From Micromonospora sp. KC213 (lineage in GTDB: Bacteria; Actinomycetota; Actinomycetes; Mycobacteriales; Micromonosporaceae): a stretch of 64,000 nucleotides of DNA. The stretch covers positions 1-64,000 of the forward strand of contig NZ_SMKF01000008.1 of assembly GCF_004348325.1 (NCBI RefSeq). The letters are read 5' to 3'. Positions 16,115 through 24,183 of the stretch are shown here, piece by piece. A program made the translations under genes and the position numbers. The notes under the pieces were generated by a model. It saw nothing but the letters and a program-made list of their open reading frames with translations, was not told the origin of the DNA and did not search any database. The number at the start of each line of letters is the position of its first letter. Position 1 is the stretch's first letter.

Positions 16115-17881
16115 TCACGCGGGTCCTCCGGCGGCCGTGGCCGCGTCACCTCGGACCGCAGCGGCGAGTGCTCCCCGCCCGCGCAACCGCTCAGGTGCGT
16201 CGTCGGCGACGACCCGCCCGCCGTCGAGGATGATGACCCGGTCGGCGCGCATGATGGTGGAGAGGCGGTGGGCGATCACCAGGGTGGTCCGGCGGTCTCC
16301 GGTGGACTCCAAGGCGACTGCCAAGTCGGCCTCGGTGGCGGCGTCGAGGTTGGCGGCGGCCTCGTCGAGGACGAGCACCGGTGCCCGGGTGAGCAGGGCC
16401 CGGGCGACGGCGACCCGCGCCCGCTGACCGCCGGACAGTGCTGCTCCCCGCTCGCCGGTCGGCGTGTCGAGACCGGCCGGTAGCGCGTCGAGGAACGGTG
16501 TGAGTTGGGCGGCTTCGGCGGCGGCGCGAACCTCGGCGTCGGTGGCGTCCGGCCGGCCCAGCCGGATGTTGTCGGCGACCGAGCCGGGGAACAGGTGGAC
16601 GTCCTGCGGCACCACGGTGACCGTGCGCCGCAGATCGGCGTCGTCGAGGTCCCGCAGGTCCACCCCGCCGACGGTGATCCGCCCGGCGCCCGGGTCGTGG
16701 TAGCGAAGCAGCAGGTGCGCGCAGGTGGACTTGCCCACCCCGGAGGCGCCCACCAGGGCGACCGTCTCACCGGGCCGGAGGGTGAACGAGACGCCGCGCA
16801 GCACCGGTCGGTCCGGCAGGTACCCGAAGTGCACGTCGTCGAAGATCACCTCGCCGTCAGCGGGTGCGGGTACCGGCCGGGCCGGTGCCGGGACGGGGGA
16901 GGGCGCCTGAAGCAGGGCGTCGACCCGGTCGGCCGCGGCGCGCAGGGTGCCGGCTTCCTTGAGCAGCAGGGCCACCTGGCTGGCCGGGCCGAGGATCGCG
17001 CCGGCGAGGACCAGCGCCACCGGGCCGGCGGCGACGTCGAGCCGCCCGGCGCGGACGCCGTCGAGGACCACCAGCACCGCGCTGACCCCGGCGGCGGCGA
17101 CCAGCGCGTCGATCAGCGCGGTTTCCAGGCCCGCGCGGGCGGCGTTGCGCCGTTGGGTCCGCCCGAGCTGTCGGGTACGGGCGGCGAGGTGTGCGCGGCG
17201 CCGCTCCAGCGCCCCGAAGACGGTCAGCTCGCGTAGGCCGTGCACCGTGTCGACGATGTCGGCGGTCAGCTCCGCGGTGGCGGCGCGGACCTGGGCGCCA
17301 TGCCGGTCGGCGTGCCGGCGCAGCAGCCAGGGGGTCACCGTGATCAGAGCCGCGGCGGGCAGCACCACAGCGGGCAGCCAGGGGTCGATCCAGGCCGCCA
17401 GGGCTGTGCCGACGCCGAGGACCACGGTGGCGGTGAGCAGTTGCGCGATGGTGTGCGCGAACAGCCACTCCAGCGTCTCGATGTCGGACAGCGCGACGGT
17501 GGCCAGGTCGCCGGAGCGACGTCCGCCGAGACCGCCCGGGGCGATCCGGGTGATCGCGTCGTACACCCGGGTGCGCAGGTCGGCGAGGATGCGGTAGGTG
17601 AGGTCGTGGGAGACGTACATCTCCCACCAGGTCGCCACGGTGACGATCGCGACCAGCGCGCCGAGGAGTGCCGTGACCACACCGACCGGCGTGGGGACAC
17701 CCGCCACGGCCCGCCCCACCAGGGCGGCGCCGAGTACCGCCGTGGTCAGCCCGCCGAGCTGCCCGAGGAGGTTCGCCGTCAGGGTGCCCCGGAACGCGCG
17801 GGGATGCCCGGCGATCGCCGGCAGCAGCCGGCGCAGCGCACCGGGTCGTCTCGTCGCCGTCGGCCGGTCCGGCGCGGTCAT
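16115..17881 (-). CDS. ABC exporter-fold subunit (membrane domain fused to ATPase), last gene of the operon
   Basis: 588 residues from ATG 17881. The N-terminal half has six membrane helices with the exporter coupling region; the ATPase domain (about 340-575) has Walker A VGASGVGKST, signature LSGGQRARV, Walker B VLVLDEAAANLD and the switch His in VIAHRL. The Walker B-downstream motif is DEAAANLD rather than the usual DEATS/ALD. It pairs with the preceding gene to form a heterodimer of CydDC/IrtAB style. The ATGA overlap with that gene shows tight coupling. A role in siderophore handling is inferred from the importer genes upstream. Confidence 0.87.
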   Translation of the reverse strand: MTAPDRPTATRRPGALRRLLPAIAGHPRAFRGTLTANLLGQLGGLTTAVLGAALVGRAVAGVPTPVGVVTALLGALVAIVTVATWWEMYVSHDLTYRILADLRTRVYDAITRIAPGGLGGRRSGDLATVALSDIETLEWLFAHTIAQLLTATVVLGVGTALAAWIDPWLPAVVLPAAALITVTPWLLRRHADRHGAQVRAATAELTADIVDTVHGLRELTVFGALERRRAHLAARTRQLGRTQRRNAARAGLETALIDALVAAAGVSAVLVVLDGVRAGRLDVAAGPVALVLAGAILGPASQVALLLKEAGTLRAAADRVDALLQAPSPVPAPARPVPAPADGEVIFDDVHFGYLPDRPVLRGVSFTLRPGETVALVGASGVGKSTCAHLLLRYHDPGAGRITVGGVDLRDLDDADLRRTVTVVPQDVHLFPGSVADNIRLGRPDATDAEVRAAAEAAQLTPFLDALPAGLDTPTGERGAALSGGQRARVAVARALLTRAPVLVLDEAAANLDAATEADLAVALESTGDRRTTLVIAHRLSTIMRADRVIILDGGRVVADDAPERLRGRGALAAAVRGDAATAAGGPA

Positions 17882-19602
17882 CCGGACACCTCCTGAGCGG
17901 CGACCAGGTCGGCGTACTCGGGGCACGAGGCCAGCAGGTCCTCGTGGCGGCCCTCGGCAACGACCCGGCCGCGGCCCAGCAGCACGATCCGGTCGGCGTG
18001 CCGCACGGCGCTGAGCCGGTGGGCGATCACCAGGCAGGTCCTGCCCCGAGCGGCCGTGGCGAGCGCCTCCAGGATCGCGGCCTCCTGCCGGCCGTCCACG
18101 CTCGAGGTGGCCTCGTCGAGGATGAGCACCGGTGTGTCGGCGAGCAGGGCCCGGGCGATGGCCAGGCGTTGCCGCTGCCCGCCGGAGAGGGACGTGCCGC
18201 GTTCGCCGACCGGGCTGGCGTACCCGAGCGGCAGCGCCTCGATGAACTCGTGCGCGCCGGCGGCCCGCGCGGCGGCCACCAGGTCGGCGTCGGTGGCGTC
18301 CGGGCAGGCCAACCGCAGGTTGTCGGCCACGGAGCCGTGGAACAGGTACGTCTCCTGCGCCACCACGGTCACCGTGCGGCGCAGCGTCTGCGCGGTGAGG
18401 TCGCGCAGGTCCATCCCGTCCACGGTGATCCGACCGGTGGCCGGGTCCAGGTGCCGCAGCAGCAGGTTGGCCAGGGTCGACTTGCCGGCGCCGGAGCGGC
18501 CGACCACCGCGACGGTCTCGCCGGGAGCGAGCCGGAGGTTCACCTCCCGCAGCGCCGGCTCGGGCCGGCCGGGGTAGCGGTGGCTGACCGCGTCGAAGAC
18601 CACGGCCGGACCGTGGTCGAACCGGCGGTCGACGTGTCCGCGGTGCAGGACGGTGGGCGGCGTGCGGAGCAGTTCGGTCAGGCCGTCGACCGCGGTGACG
18701 CCGAGGTAGCCGGCGTGCCAGTGCGCGCCCAGGTCGCGTACCGGCCGGAAGCACTCCACCGAGACGAGCAGCACCAGGAACACGGCAGCCGCGTCGGCCC
18801 GCCCGGCGTACGCGGCGACCGCCGCCGCCACGGCCGCGGCGGCGAGACCGGCCTGGATCAGCAGGGCGCTGATCCCGCTCTCGATCAGGGACAGGCGCAG
18901 CTGCGCCATCGTGGTGGTGTGCAGGTCGTGCGTACGCGCCTGGATCCCGTCCCGCATCCGGCCGACCGCGCCGAAGGCGCGCAGCGTCGCCGCGCCCTGG
19001 AGGGTGTCGAGGAAGTCGGCGGCGAGCGCGGTGAACGCCGCCCACCGGCCGCGTCCACGGCGTAGCAGGGTGGCGTCCCAGATGCGGGGGACGGTCAGTA
19101 CCAGCACCACGGCCGTGCCGAGCAGCCCGGCGGCGACCGGCTGCACGGTGGCGAGCCAGGCCACCAGTGCGGTCGGTACGGTGACCGTGACCAGCACCTG
19201 GGGTAGGTAGCGGCGGTAGTAGGCGTCCAACCCCTCCACGCCGTCGACGAGGGTGGCCTGGGTGCGGCCGGTGCGGGATCCGGCGAGCCAGGCCGGTCCC
19301 AGTTCGGCGAGCCGGGCAACCAGCCGGTCACGCAACCGCGCCCGGATCCGGGCGCCGGCGGCCGCGCCGGCGACCTCCCGGCACCAGAGCAGCGCCGCCC
19401 GCACCAGGATCACCCCGAGCGCCCCGACCAGTAGACCGGTAGCGGCGGCGAGGTCACGCCGGGCCGTCGCCGCCAGCGCGCCGGCGACCAGCAGCGCCTG
19501 ACCGACGTACGCGGCCGACACGGCCATGCCGAGCGCCGCGCATCCGACGACCGGTCCGGTGACGGCACCGGCCAGCCGGATCAGTTCCCGGTGGACGATC
19601 AC
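17878..19602 (-). CDS. ABC exporter-fold subunit (membrane domain fused to ATPase), fifth gene of the operon
   Basis: 574 residues from GTG 19602. Six membrane helices (about 1-300) include the CydD-like stretch GRTQATLVDGVEGLDAYYRR. The ATPase domain has Walker A VGRSGAGKST, LSGGQRQRL, VLILDEATSSVD and the switch His in VIAHRLS. Both heterodimer subunits appear to have complete catalytic sites. GGAGGAGG is directly upstream, and the 4-bp GTGA overlap with the importer ATPase indicates one transcript. In mycobacteria a pair of this architecture (IrtAB) imports carboxymycobactin; the same may hold here, or it may export a siderophore. Confidence 0.87.
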   Translation of the reverse strand: MIVHRELIRLAGAVTGPVVGCAALGMAVSAAYVGQALLVAGALAATARRDLAAATGLLVGALGVILVRAALLWCREVAGAAAGARIRARLRDRLVARLAELGPAWLAGSRTGRTQATLVDGVEGLDAYYRRYLPQVLVTVTVPTALVAWLATVQPVAAGLLGTAVVLVLTVPRIWDATLLRRGRGRWAAFTALAADFLDTLQGAATLRAFGAVGRMRDGIQARTHDLHTTTMAQLRLSLIESGISALLIQAGLAAAAVAAAVAAYAGRADAAAVFLVLLVSVECFRPVRDLGAHWHAGYLGVTAVDGLTELLRTPPTVLHRGHVDRRFDHGPAVVFDAVSHRYPGRPEPALREVNLRLAPGETVAVVGRSGAGKSTLANLLLRHLDPATGRITVDGMDLRDLTAQTLRRTVTVVAQETYLFHGSVADNLRLACPDATDADLVAAARAAGAHEFIEALPLGYASPVGERGTSLSGGQRQRLAIARALLADTPVLILDEATSSVDGRQEAAILEALATAARGRTCLVIAHRLSAVRHADRIVLLGRGRVVAEGRHEDLLASCPEYADLVAAQEVSG

Positions 19603-20396
19603 CCCTCCTCCAGCGGCTCGTCGGCCAACGCGCGCACCGTCGCGGTGTGCGCGTCGGCGAACACCCGCCCGCGTACGCCGAACACGTCGGCGAGCAGCGC
19701 CGGCGTCACCACGTCGCCCGGCGGCCCGTCGGCGCGTACCCGGCCGCCGGCCAGCGCCACCACGCGGTCGGTGAAGCGGGCGGCGTGGTCCAGCTCGTGG
19801 AGCACCGTCACCACGGTCAGGCCCCGCTCGGTGTGCAGCCGGCGCACCAGCGACAGCACCTCCAACTGGTGGCGGACGTCGAGGAAGGTGGTCGGCTCGT
19901 CGAGCAGCAGCACCGGGGTTCCTTGGGCCAGCGCGAGCGCGAGCCGGACCCGCTGCCGCTCTCCGCCGCTGAGCGTGTCGACCTGCCGGTCGGCCAGCCC
20001 GGTGACACCGGTCGCGGCGAGCGCCGCGGACGCCTCGGCGTCCTCGGGCCGCCACAGCATGCCCAGCGGGCCCCGGTGCGGGTAGCGGCCCTGCGCGACG
20101 AGCTGTCGGACGGTCAGCCCGGGCACCGGCGGCAACTGCTGGTGCAGGACCGCCACCTGCCGGGCGACGTCCCGCCGCCGCTGCGCGTACGCGGGGCGGC
20201 CGTGCAGCAGCACCCGGCCGCTCTCGGGCCGGTCGGCGCCGGTGAGCAGCCGCAGCAGGGTGGACTTGCCGCAGCCGTTGCGCCCGACGAGCGCGACGGA
20301 CTCACCAGCCCGGACGGTCAGCGACACCCCGTCGAGCACCACCCGCTCGCGGTAGCGGTAGCGGGCCTGCTCGACGGTGAAGACCGGTTCGGTCAC
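19599..20396 (-). CDS. FecE/FepC-type ATPase of a siderophore/cobalamin importer
   Basis: 265 residues from GTG 20396. Walker A VGRNGCGKST, the family-typical VLHQQLPPVPGLTVRQLVAQ followed by GRYPHRGP, signature LSGGERQRV, Walker B VLLLDEPTTFLD and switch His VLHELDHA. LDEPTTFLDVRHQ is characteristic of FepC/FecE/BtuD. It energises the two BtuC-like permeases encoded directly upstream, with which it shares 4-bp overlaps. Confidence 0.93.
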   Translation of the reverse strand: MTEPVFTVEQARYRYRERVVLDGVSLTVRAGESVALVGRNGCGKSTLLRLLTGADRPESGRVLLHGRPAYAQRRRDVARQVAVLHQQLPPVPGLTVRQLVAQGRYPHRGPLGMLWRPEDAEASAALAATGVTGLADRQVDTLSGGERQRVRLALALAQGTPVLLLDEPTTFLDVRHQLEVLSLVRRLHTERGLTVVTVLHELDHAARFTDRVVALAGGRVRADGPPGDVVTPALLADVFGVRGRVFADAHTATVRALADEPLEEG

Positions 20397-21367
20397 GACA
20401 CCTCCACGTGTGGGGAGCGGCGGGCGACGACGACCAGCGCCACCGCCCCGAGCAGGGCGGTGACCGCACCGGCGGGCACCGCGAGCCGCTGCCCGGCCGA
20501 CCCGGACTGCACCAGCAGGGTCAGCACCTGGGCCACCGCGTCCGCGCCGACGACCATGGTGGCGCCGAGCAGGGCGGCGGCCGGCAGCGCACGGCGCAGG
20601 TCGGCCCCGCACAGGGCGCGGGCGACGTGCGGGACGACGAGCCCGACGAAGGCCAGCGCGCCGGCCAGGGCCACCGCGCCGGCGGCCAGCGCCACCGACA
20701 GGGCCAGACCCAGGGCACGCGCCGGCCGGGGCGAGAGCCCGAGCGCGGCGGCGTGCCCGTCACCGGCCGCGAGCATGCCCAGCACGGCGGAGCAGAGCCA
20801 GGCCAGCAGCAGCGCCGTGGCCAGCCACGGCCAGGCGACGGACACGTGCGCCCAGACCCGCCCGTCCACCGAGCCGACGAGCCAGCGCAGCGCGTTGCCG
20901 AACCGGCCCGGCTGGTACGCGAGCAGCAGCGTGGTGATCCCGGCCAGCGCGGCCGAGCCGAGCAGCCCGTACGTCGCGATCTGGGCCGGGGTGCCATCGC
21001 GGGCCAGCAGCCACATCAGCGAGCCGCCGGCGGCCCCGCCGAGCAGCGCCGCCACGAGCGCCCCGGCCGCCGAGTCCGCCGGAACCAGGCCGAGCTGGAT
21101 ACCGCCGAGCACGCCCAGCACCGCACCGGGGTTGACCCCGGCCAACTCCGGCGCGGCGAGCGGGTTACGCAGCACCGCCTGCAGCAGCAGCCCGGCCGCG
21201 CCGAGCCCGCCGCCGGCGAGCAGCGCGGTGGCCAGCCGGGGCAGCCGCAGTTCGACGAGGATCCGCTGCTCCAACGGATCCAGCTGCGGCCAGTCGACGC
21301 CCCGCCCGACGGCGAGTTCGGCGGCGACAGCGACGACCAGCGCCGCGACCGCCCACCACCACCTCAC
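20393..21367 (-). CDS. FecCD/BtuC-type importer permease, second subunit
   Basis: 324 residues from GTG 21367, with about ten hydrophobic helices. ELRLPRLATALLAGGGLGAA and LLLQAVLRNPLAAPELAGVN are the diagnostic FecCD motifs (R-L-P-R and Q-x-x-x-R-N-P-L). FVGLVVPHVAR is the conserved cytoplasmic coupling region. It overlaps both neighbours by 4 bp and forms a heterodimer with the permease encoded at 21364-22368. Confidence 0.92.
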   Translation of the reverse strand: MRWWWAVAALVVAVAAELAVGRGVDWPQLDPLEQRILVELRLPRLATALLAGGGLGAAGLLLQAVLRNPLAAPELAGVNPGAVLGVLGGIQLGLVPADSAAGALVAALLGGAAGGSLMWLLARDGTPAQIATYGLLGSAALAGITTLLLAYQPGRFGNALRWLVGSVDGRVWAHVSVAWPWLATALLLAWLCSAVLGMLAAGDGHAAALGLSPRPARALGLALSVALAAGAVALAGALAFVGLVVPHVARALCGADLRRALPAAALLGATMVVGADAVAQVLTLLVQSGSAGQRLAVPAGAVTALLGAVALVVVARRSPHVEVS

Positions 21368-22368
21368 GACGTACCCCGGCGGCGGAGCAGCACCAGGCCG
21401 GAGAGGATGCCGATGGCGGCCGTCCACGCACCCAGCGGAGTCTCGGCCGGCGCGAACGCGTGTCGGGCGGCCAGGTCGGCGACGGTGGTGAACAGCGCGC
21501 CGAACGCCGCCGCCCAGGGCAGCAGGGCCCGGGCGTCGGCGTCCGGGCGTACCCGCCGGGCCACGTGCGGGGCGACGAACCCGATCCAGGCGATCGGACC
21601 ACACGGGCCGACGACGACGGCGACCAGGACGGCGGCGAGCCCGAGCACCGCGACGCGCGCCCGCCCGACGTGCAACCCGAGCGCGGTGGCGGCCTCGTCG
21701 CCGAGGCGCAGCACGCCGAGCGCGGGCAGGACCGCCAGGACCAGCGGCCCGCACAGCAGTAGCCACGGCAGGGTGAGCCGCGCGTGGTCCCAGGTGATGC
21801 CGGTGAGGCTGCCCACCAGGTAGCGGAAGAGCGTGTCGTACTGCAGGCGGTCGGCGGCGGCCATCACCGCCAGCAGCACCGCCTGCAACGCCGTGGACAT
21901 CGCCGCGCCGATGAGCAGGACCGCACCGGGACCACGGCCGGTCCCGGCCGCGGCCAGGCAGAGCGCGCCGCCGCCGAGGGCCCCTGCCAGGGCTACCACG
22001 GGCTGCGCCGCCGCCGGAACCGGGAGTGCCCAGACCACCACCACGGCGGCGGCGAGCGCGCCGCCGGTGGAGACCCCGAGCAACTCGGGTACGGCCAGCG
22101 GGTTGCGCAGCGCGGCCTGCATCAGTAGCCCAGCCACGCCGACGGCCGCCCCGCCGAGCAGCGCCAGCAGCAGTCGGGGCGTCCGGAGTTCCCAGAGGAC
22201 CACCTGGGCGACCTCGGCGTCGGCGGGCAGGGCAAGAGCGAGGGTCAGCAGGATCGCCGTTGCCAGGGTGATCGGCAACGCGACCGCCGCCGGCCACCGA
22301 CGAGCCGTCCGGGGCGGCGTGAGCGGCGCCCCGACCGTGCCGTCGGCGGCCGATGTCGGTGCCGTCAC
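21364..22368 (-). CDS. FecCD/BtuC-type importer permease, first subunit
   Basis: 334 residues from GTG 22368. Same family motifs as its partner: ELRTPRLLLALLGGAAVGVA, LLMQAALRNPLAVPELLGVS and WIGFVAPHVAR. The N-terminal 25 residues are hydrophilic. It begins by a 4-bp overlap with the substrate-binding lipoprotein gene. The pair forms the membrane channel for an Fe-siderophore or a corrinoid. Confidence 0.92.
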   Translation of the reverse strand: MTAPTSAADGTVGAPLTPPRTARRWPAAVALPITLATAILLTLALALPADAEVAQVVLWELRTPRLLLALLGGAAVGVAGLLMQAALRNPLAVPELLGVSTGGALAAAVVVVWALPVPAAAQPVVALAGALGGGALCLAAAGTGRGPGAVLLIGAAMSTALQAVLLAVMAAADRLQYDTLFRYLVGSLTGITWDHARLTLPWLLLCGPLVLAVLPALGVLRLGDEAATALGLHVGRARVAVLGLAAVLVAVVVGPCGPIAWIGFVAPHVARRVRPDADARALLPWAAAFGALFTTVADLAARHAFAPAETPLGAWTAAIGILSGLVLLRRRGTS

Positions 22369-23345
22369 GCCGTGGCCTTGGCAACCGCCTCATCGAGGAT
22401 CAACCCCAACGCCCGGGTGCCCCGGCCGGAGGCCCACAGCTCCGACGACACCTCGTGGGCGCGGCCCTCACGGACGGCGGTGATCCGCTTCCACACCGGG
22501 TTCTCGGCGTACTGGGCGGTGACCGTCTTGGCGTCCGGTCCGAAGGTGAACGACTGGATGAACACGATGTCCGGGTCGCGCGTCAGAATCTCCTCCACGC
22601 TGTACGCCTGGGCGGTGTCGAAGCCGCCCCCTTTACTCGGCCACGGGTAGTCGAAGACTTGCGCCAGCAGGTGGCCGAGCAGGTCGTCGGAGGTGTTCAC
22701 GCCGATCGACGTGCCGCCGTACATCGCCAGCGCGGTCGTCTTCCGCAGGCCGCGCTGGTCGGCGGCGGCCCGGGCGGCGGCGAGCCGGTCCCGGAACTTC
22801 TGTTCGGCACTCGCCTGCTGCGCGCCCCGGTCGGTGAGCGTGGCGATGTCGCGCAGGTAGCGCACCGAGTCCTCGTAGGTCTTGACGCTGACCAGCCACA
22901 GCGGCGCGAACTTCTCGACCGCGGGCCGCAGCTGGTCGTGTACGCCGGCGAGGCCGATGACCAGATCGGCACGCGTGGTGGCGATCGACGCGACGTCCTC
23001 GTTGCCGAAGGTGCCGGGCAGCGTCGGCACCGCCGCGCCGGCGGCACCGAGGTAGTCGGGGCGGCCGATGAGCTTGGGCGTGGTCGTCGCCGCCGGAGTG
23101 AGGCCGAGTTCGACCAGGGCGTCGTCGCACAACCCCGTGAGGCACACGATCCGCTCCGGCTTCGCCTTGAGCGTGACGGTGGTGCCCCGGACGTCGGTGA
23201 TGCTGAGCCGGTGCGCGACCGTCTCGACGGGCGGCGCGGAAGGGACGTTCGGCGTGGTGGCGGGAGCGGGGTCGGCGCTGCCACAGCCGGTCAGGACGGC
23301 TGCGGCGACGAGGAGAGCGGTGAGGGCGTTGCGATGACGTGTCAC
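22365..23345 (-). CDS. Substrate-binding lipoprotein of a siderophore-type ABC importer
   Basis: 326 residues from GTG 23345. A lipoprotein signal (LTALLVAAAVLTGCGSA, with the lipobox Cys in LTGC) is followed by the FecB/FhuD-like class III binding fold: KPERIVCLTGLCDDALVELG, ADLVIGLAGVHDQL, and PDIVFIQSFTFGPDAKTV. The TGLCDD segment contains an unusual Cys near the ligand-facing loop. As first gene of the six-gene operon it follows a Fur/Zur-like dyad. An iron-siderophore is the likeliest ligand; a zinc, cobalt or corrinoid ligand cannot be excluded. The longer frame to 23408 adds residues before the signal and was rejected. Confidence 0.9.
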   Translation of the reverse strand: MTRHRNALTALLVAAAVLTGCGSADPAPATTPNVPSAPPVETVAHRLSITDVRGTTVTLKAKPERIVCLTGLCDDALVELGLTPAATTTPKLIGRPDYLGAAGAAVPTLPGTFGNEDVASIATTRADLVIGLAGVHDQLRPAVEKFAPLWLVSVKTYEDSVRYLRDIATLTDRGAQQASAEQKFRDRLAAARAAADQRGLRKTTALAMYGGTSIGVNTSDDLLGHLLAQVFDYPWPSKGGGFDTAQAYSVEEILTRDPDIVFIQSFTFGPDAKTVTAQYAENPVWKRITAVREGRAHEVSSELWASGRGTRALGLILDEAVAKATA

Positions 23346-23380
23346 GGCCTGTACTTCCGATAGCGGATGGACCGCGAAAC

Positions 23381-23399
23381 GATAATGGTTCTCATTGCA
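23381..23399. promoter_or_regulatory. Fur/Zur-like metalloregulator box upstream of the importer operon
   Basis: GATAATGGTTCTCATTGCA lies 36 nt upstream of the first start. It agrees with the 19-bp Fur consensus at 13 of 19 positions, with AATG and CATT arms. Such a box would repress the operon in metal-replete cells. Whether a Fur, Zur or DtxR-type protein binds cannot be decided from the sequence. Confidence 0.5.
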
Positions 23400-23435
23400 T
23401 GTGGGCAAGACCGTTCACATGATCCTGACCGTTGC

Positions 23436-23501
23436 GGTCGGCGCGCCGAGGCCGAGGTGTTCGTGCTGCGGCACCAGGTCGCAGTGCTGCCTGGTGATTG
23501 A
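23436..23501 (+). pseudogene. Integrase/transposase N-terminal scrap
   Basis: The frame reads GRRAEAEVFVLRHQVAVLPG and then stops. A-E-x-x-V-L-R-H-Q-x-A-V-L is the start motif of a large group of actinobacterial rve-type integrases. Only about 20 residues survive, between the importer promoter and the ompR-type gene. Confidence 0.5.
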
Positions 23502-23523
23502 CACCCCGGTCTTTCCTCGGGGG

Positions 23524-24183
23524 TCAGGTGGCGAGCCGGTAGCCGATGCCGCGGACCGTGTTGATCAGGTCGGGAGTGAGCTTGCGGCGCAGGTAGCCGA
23601 TGTAGACGTCGACGACGTTGGAGCCCGGGTCATGGGCGAGCCCCCATACGCGGTCCAGCAACTGCTCCCGGCTGAGAACCTGCCCGGGGTGGCGCATGAG
23701 GGTCTCGGCGAGCAGGAACTCGCGGGCGGTCAGCTCGACCTGCCGTCCGTCGACGGTGGCAGTGCGCCGTACGAGGTCCAGGGTGACCTTTCCGGCGCAC
23801 AGGGTGGTCGGGGTGTCGCGACCGGGCTCGCGTAGCCTGGCCCGGATCCGGGCGAGGAGTTCCTCGAAGGAGAACGGCTTGGTCAGGTAGTCATCGGCGC
23901 CCAGGTCGAGGCCCGTGACCCGATCGGGTACGGCGTCGCGGGCGGTCAGCACGATCACCGCGAGGCGTTCGCCGCGGGCGCGAAGCTGCGCCAGGGCCGC
24001 GAGCCCGTCCTGGCCCGGCAGGCCGAGGTCGAGGATGAGCAGGTCGAAGTCGCCGCTGCGGGCGCAGGCGGCGGCATCGACACCGTTGTCCACCACGGTG
24101 GTCATGTAGCCGGCGGACCGCAGCCCTTTGGTGAGAAACGAGGCGATGCGTGGCTCGTCCTCGGCAATCAAGATGCGATTCAC
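23524..24183 (-). CDS. OmpR-family response regulator
   Basis: 219 residues from GTG 24183. The receiver has ILIAEDEPRIASFL, the phospho-acceptor in LLILDLGLPGQDG, and the lysine in YLTKPFSFEELLARI. The C-terminal winged helix has VELTAREFLLAETLMRHPGQ, then VLSREQLLDRVWG and VVDVYIGYLRRKL. It is the last gene of the acidic protein-kinase-regulator unit and overlaps the kinase stop by 4 bp (GTGA). Confidence 0.94.
   Translation of the reverse strand: MNRILIAEDEPRIASFLTKGLRSAGYMTTVVDNGVDAAACARSGDFDLLILDLGLPGQDGLAALAQLRARGERLAVIVLTARDAVPDRVTGLDLGADDYLTKPFSFEELLARIRARLREPGRDTPTTLCAGKVTLDLVRRTATVDGRQVELTAREFLLAETLMRHPGQVLSREQLLDRVWGLAHDPGSNVVDVYIGYLRRKLTPDLINTVRGIGYRLAT

Noticed and set aside
16115..19045. 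A single 976-codon frame that seems to join both exporter subunits
   Set aside because: The part before 17881 is out of frame with the true upstream subunit. Two separate genes with an ATGA overlap fit the domains.
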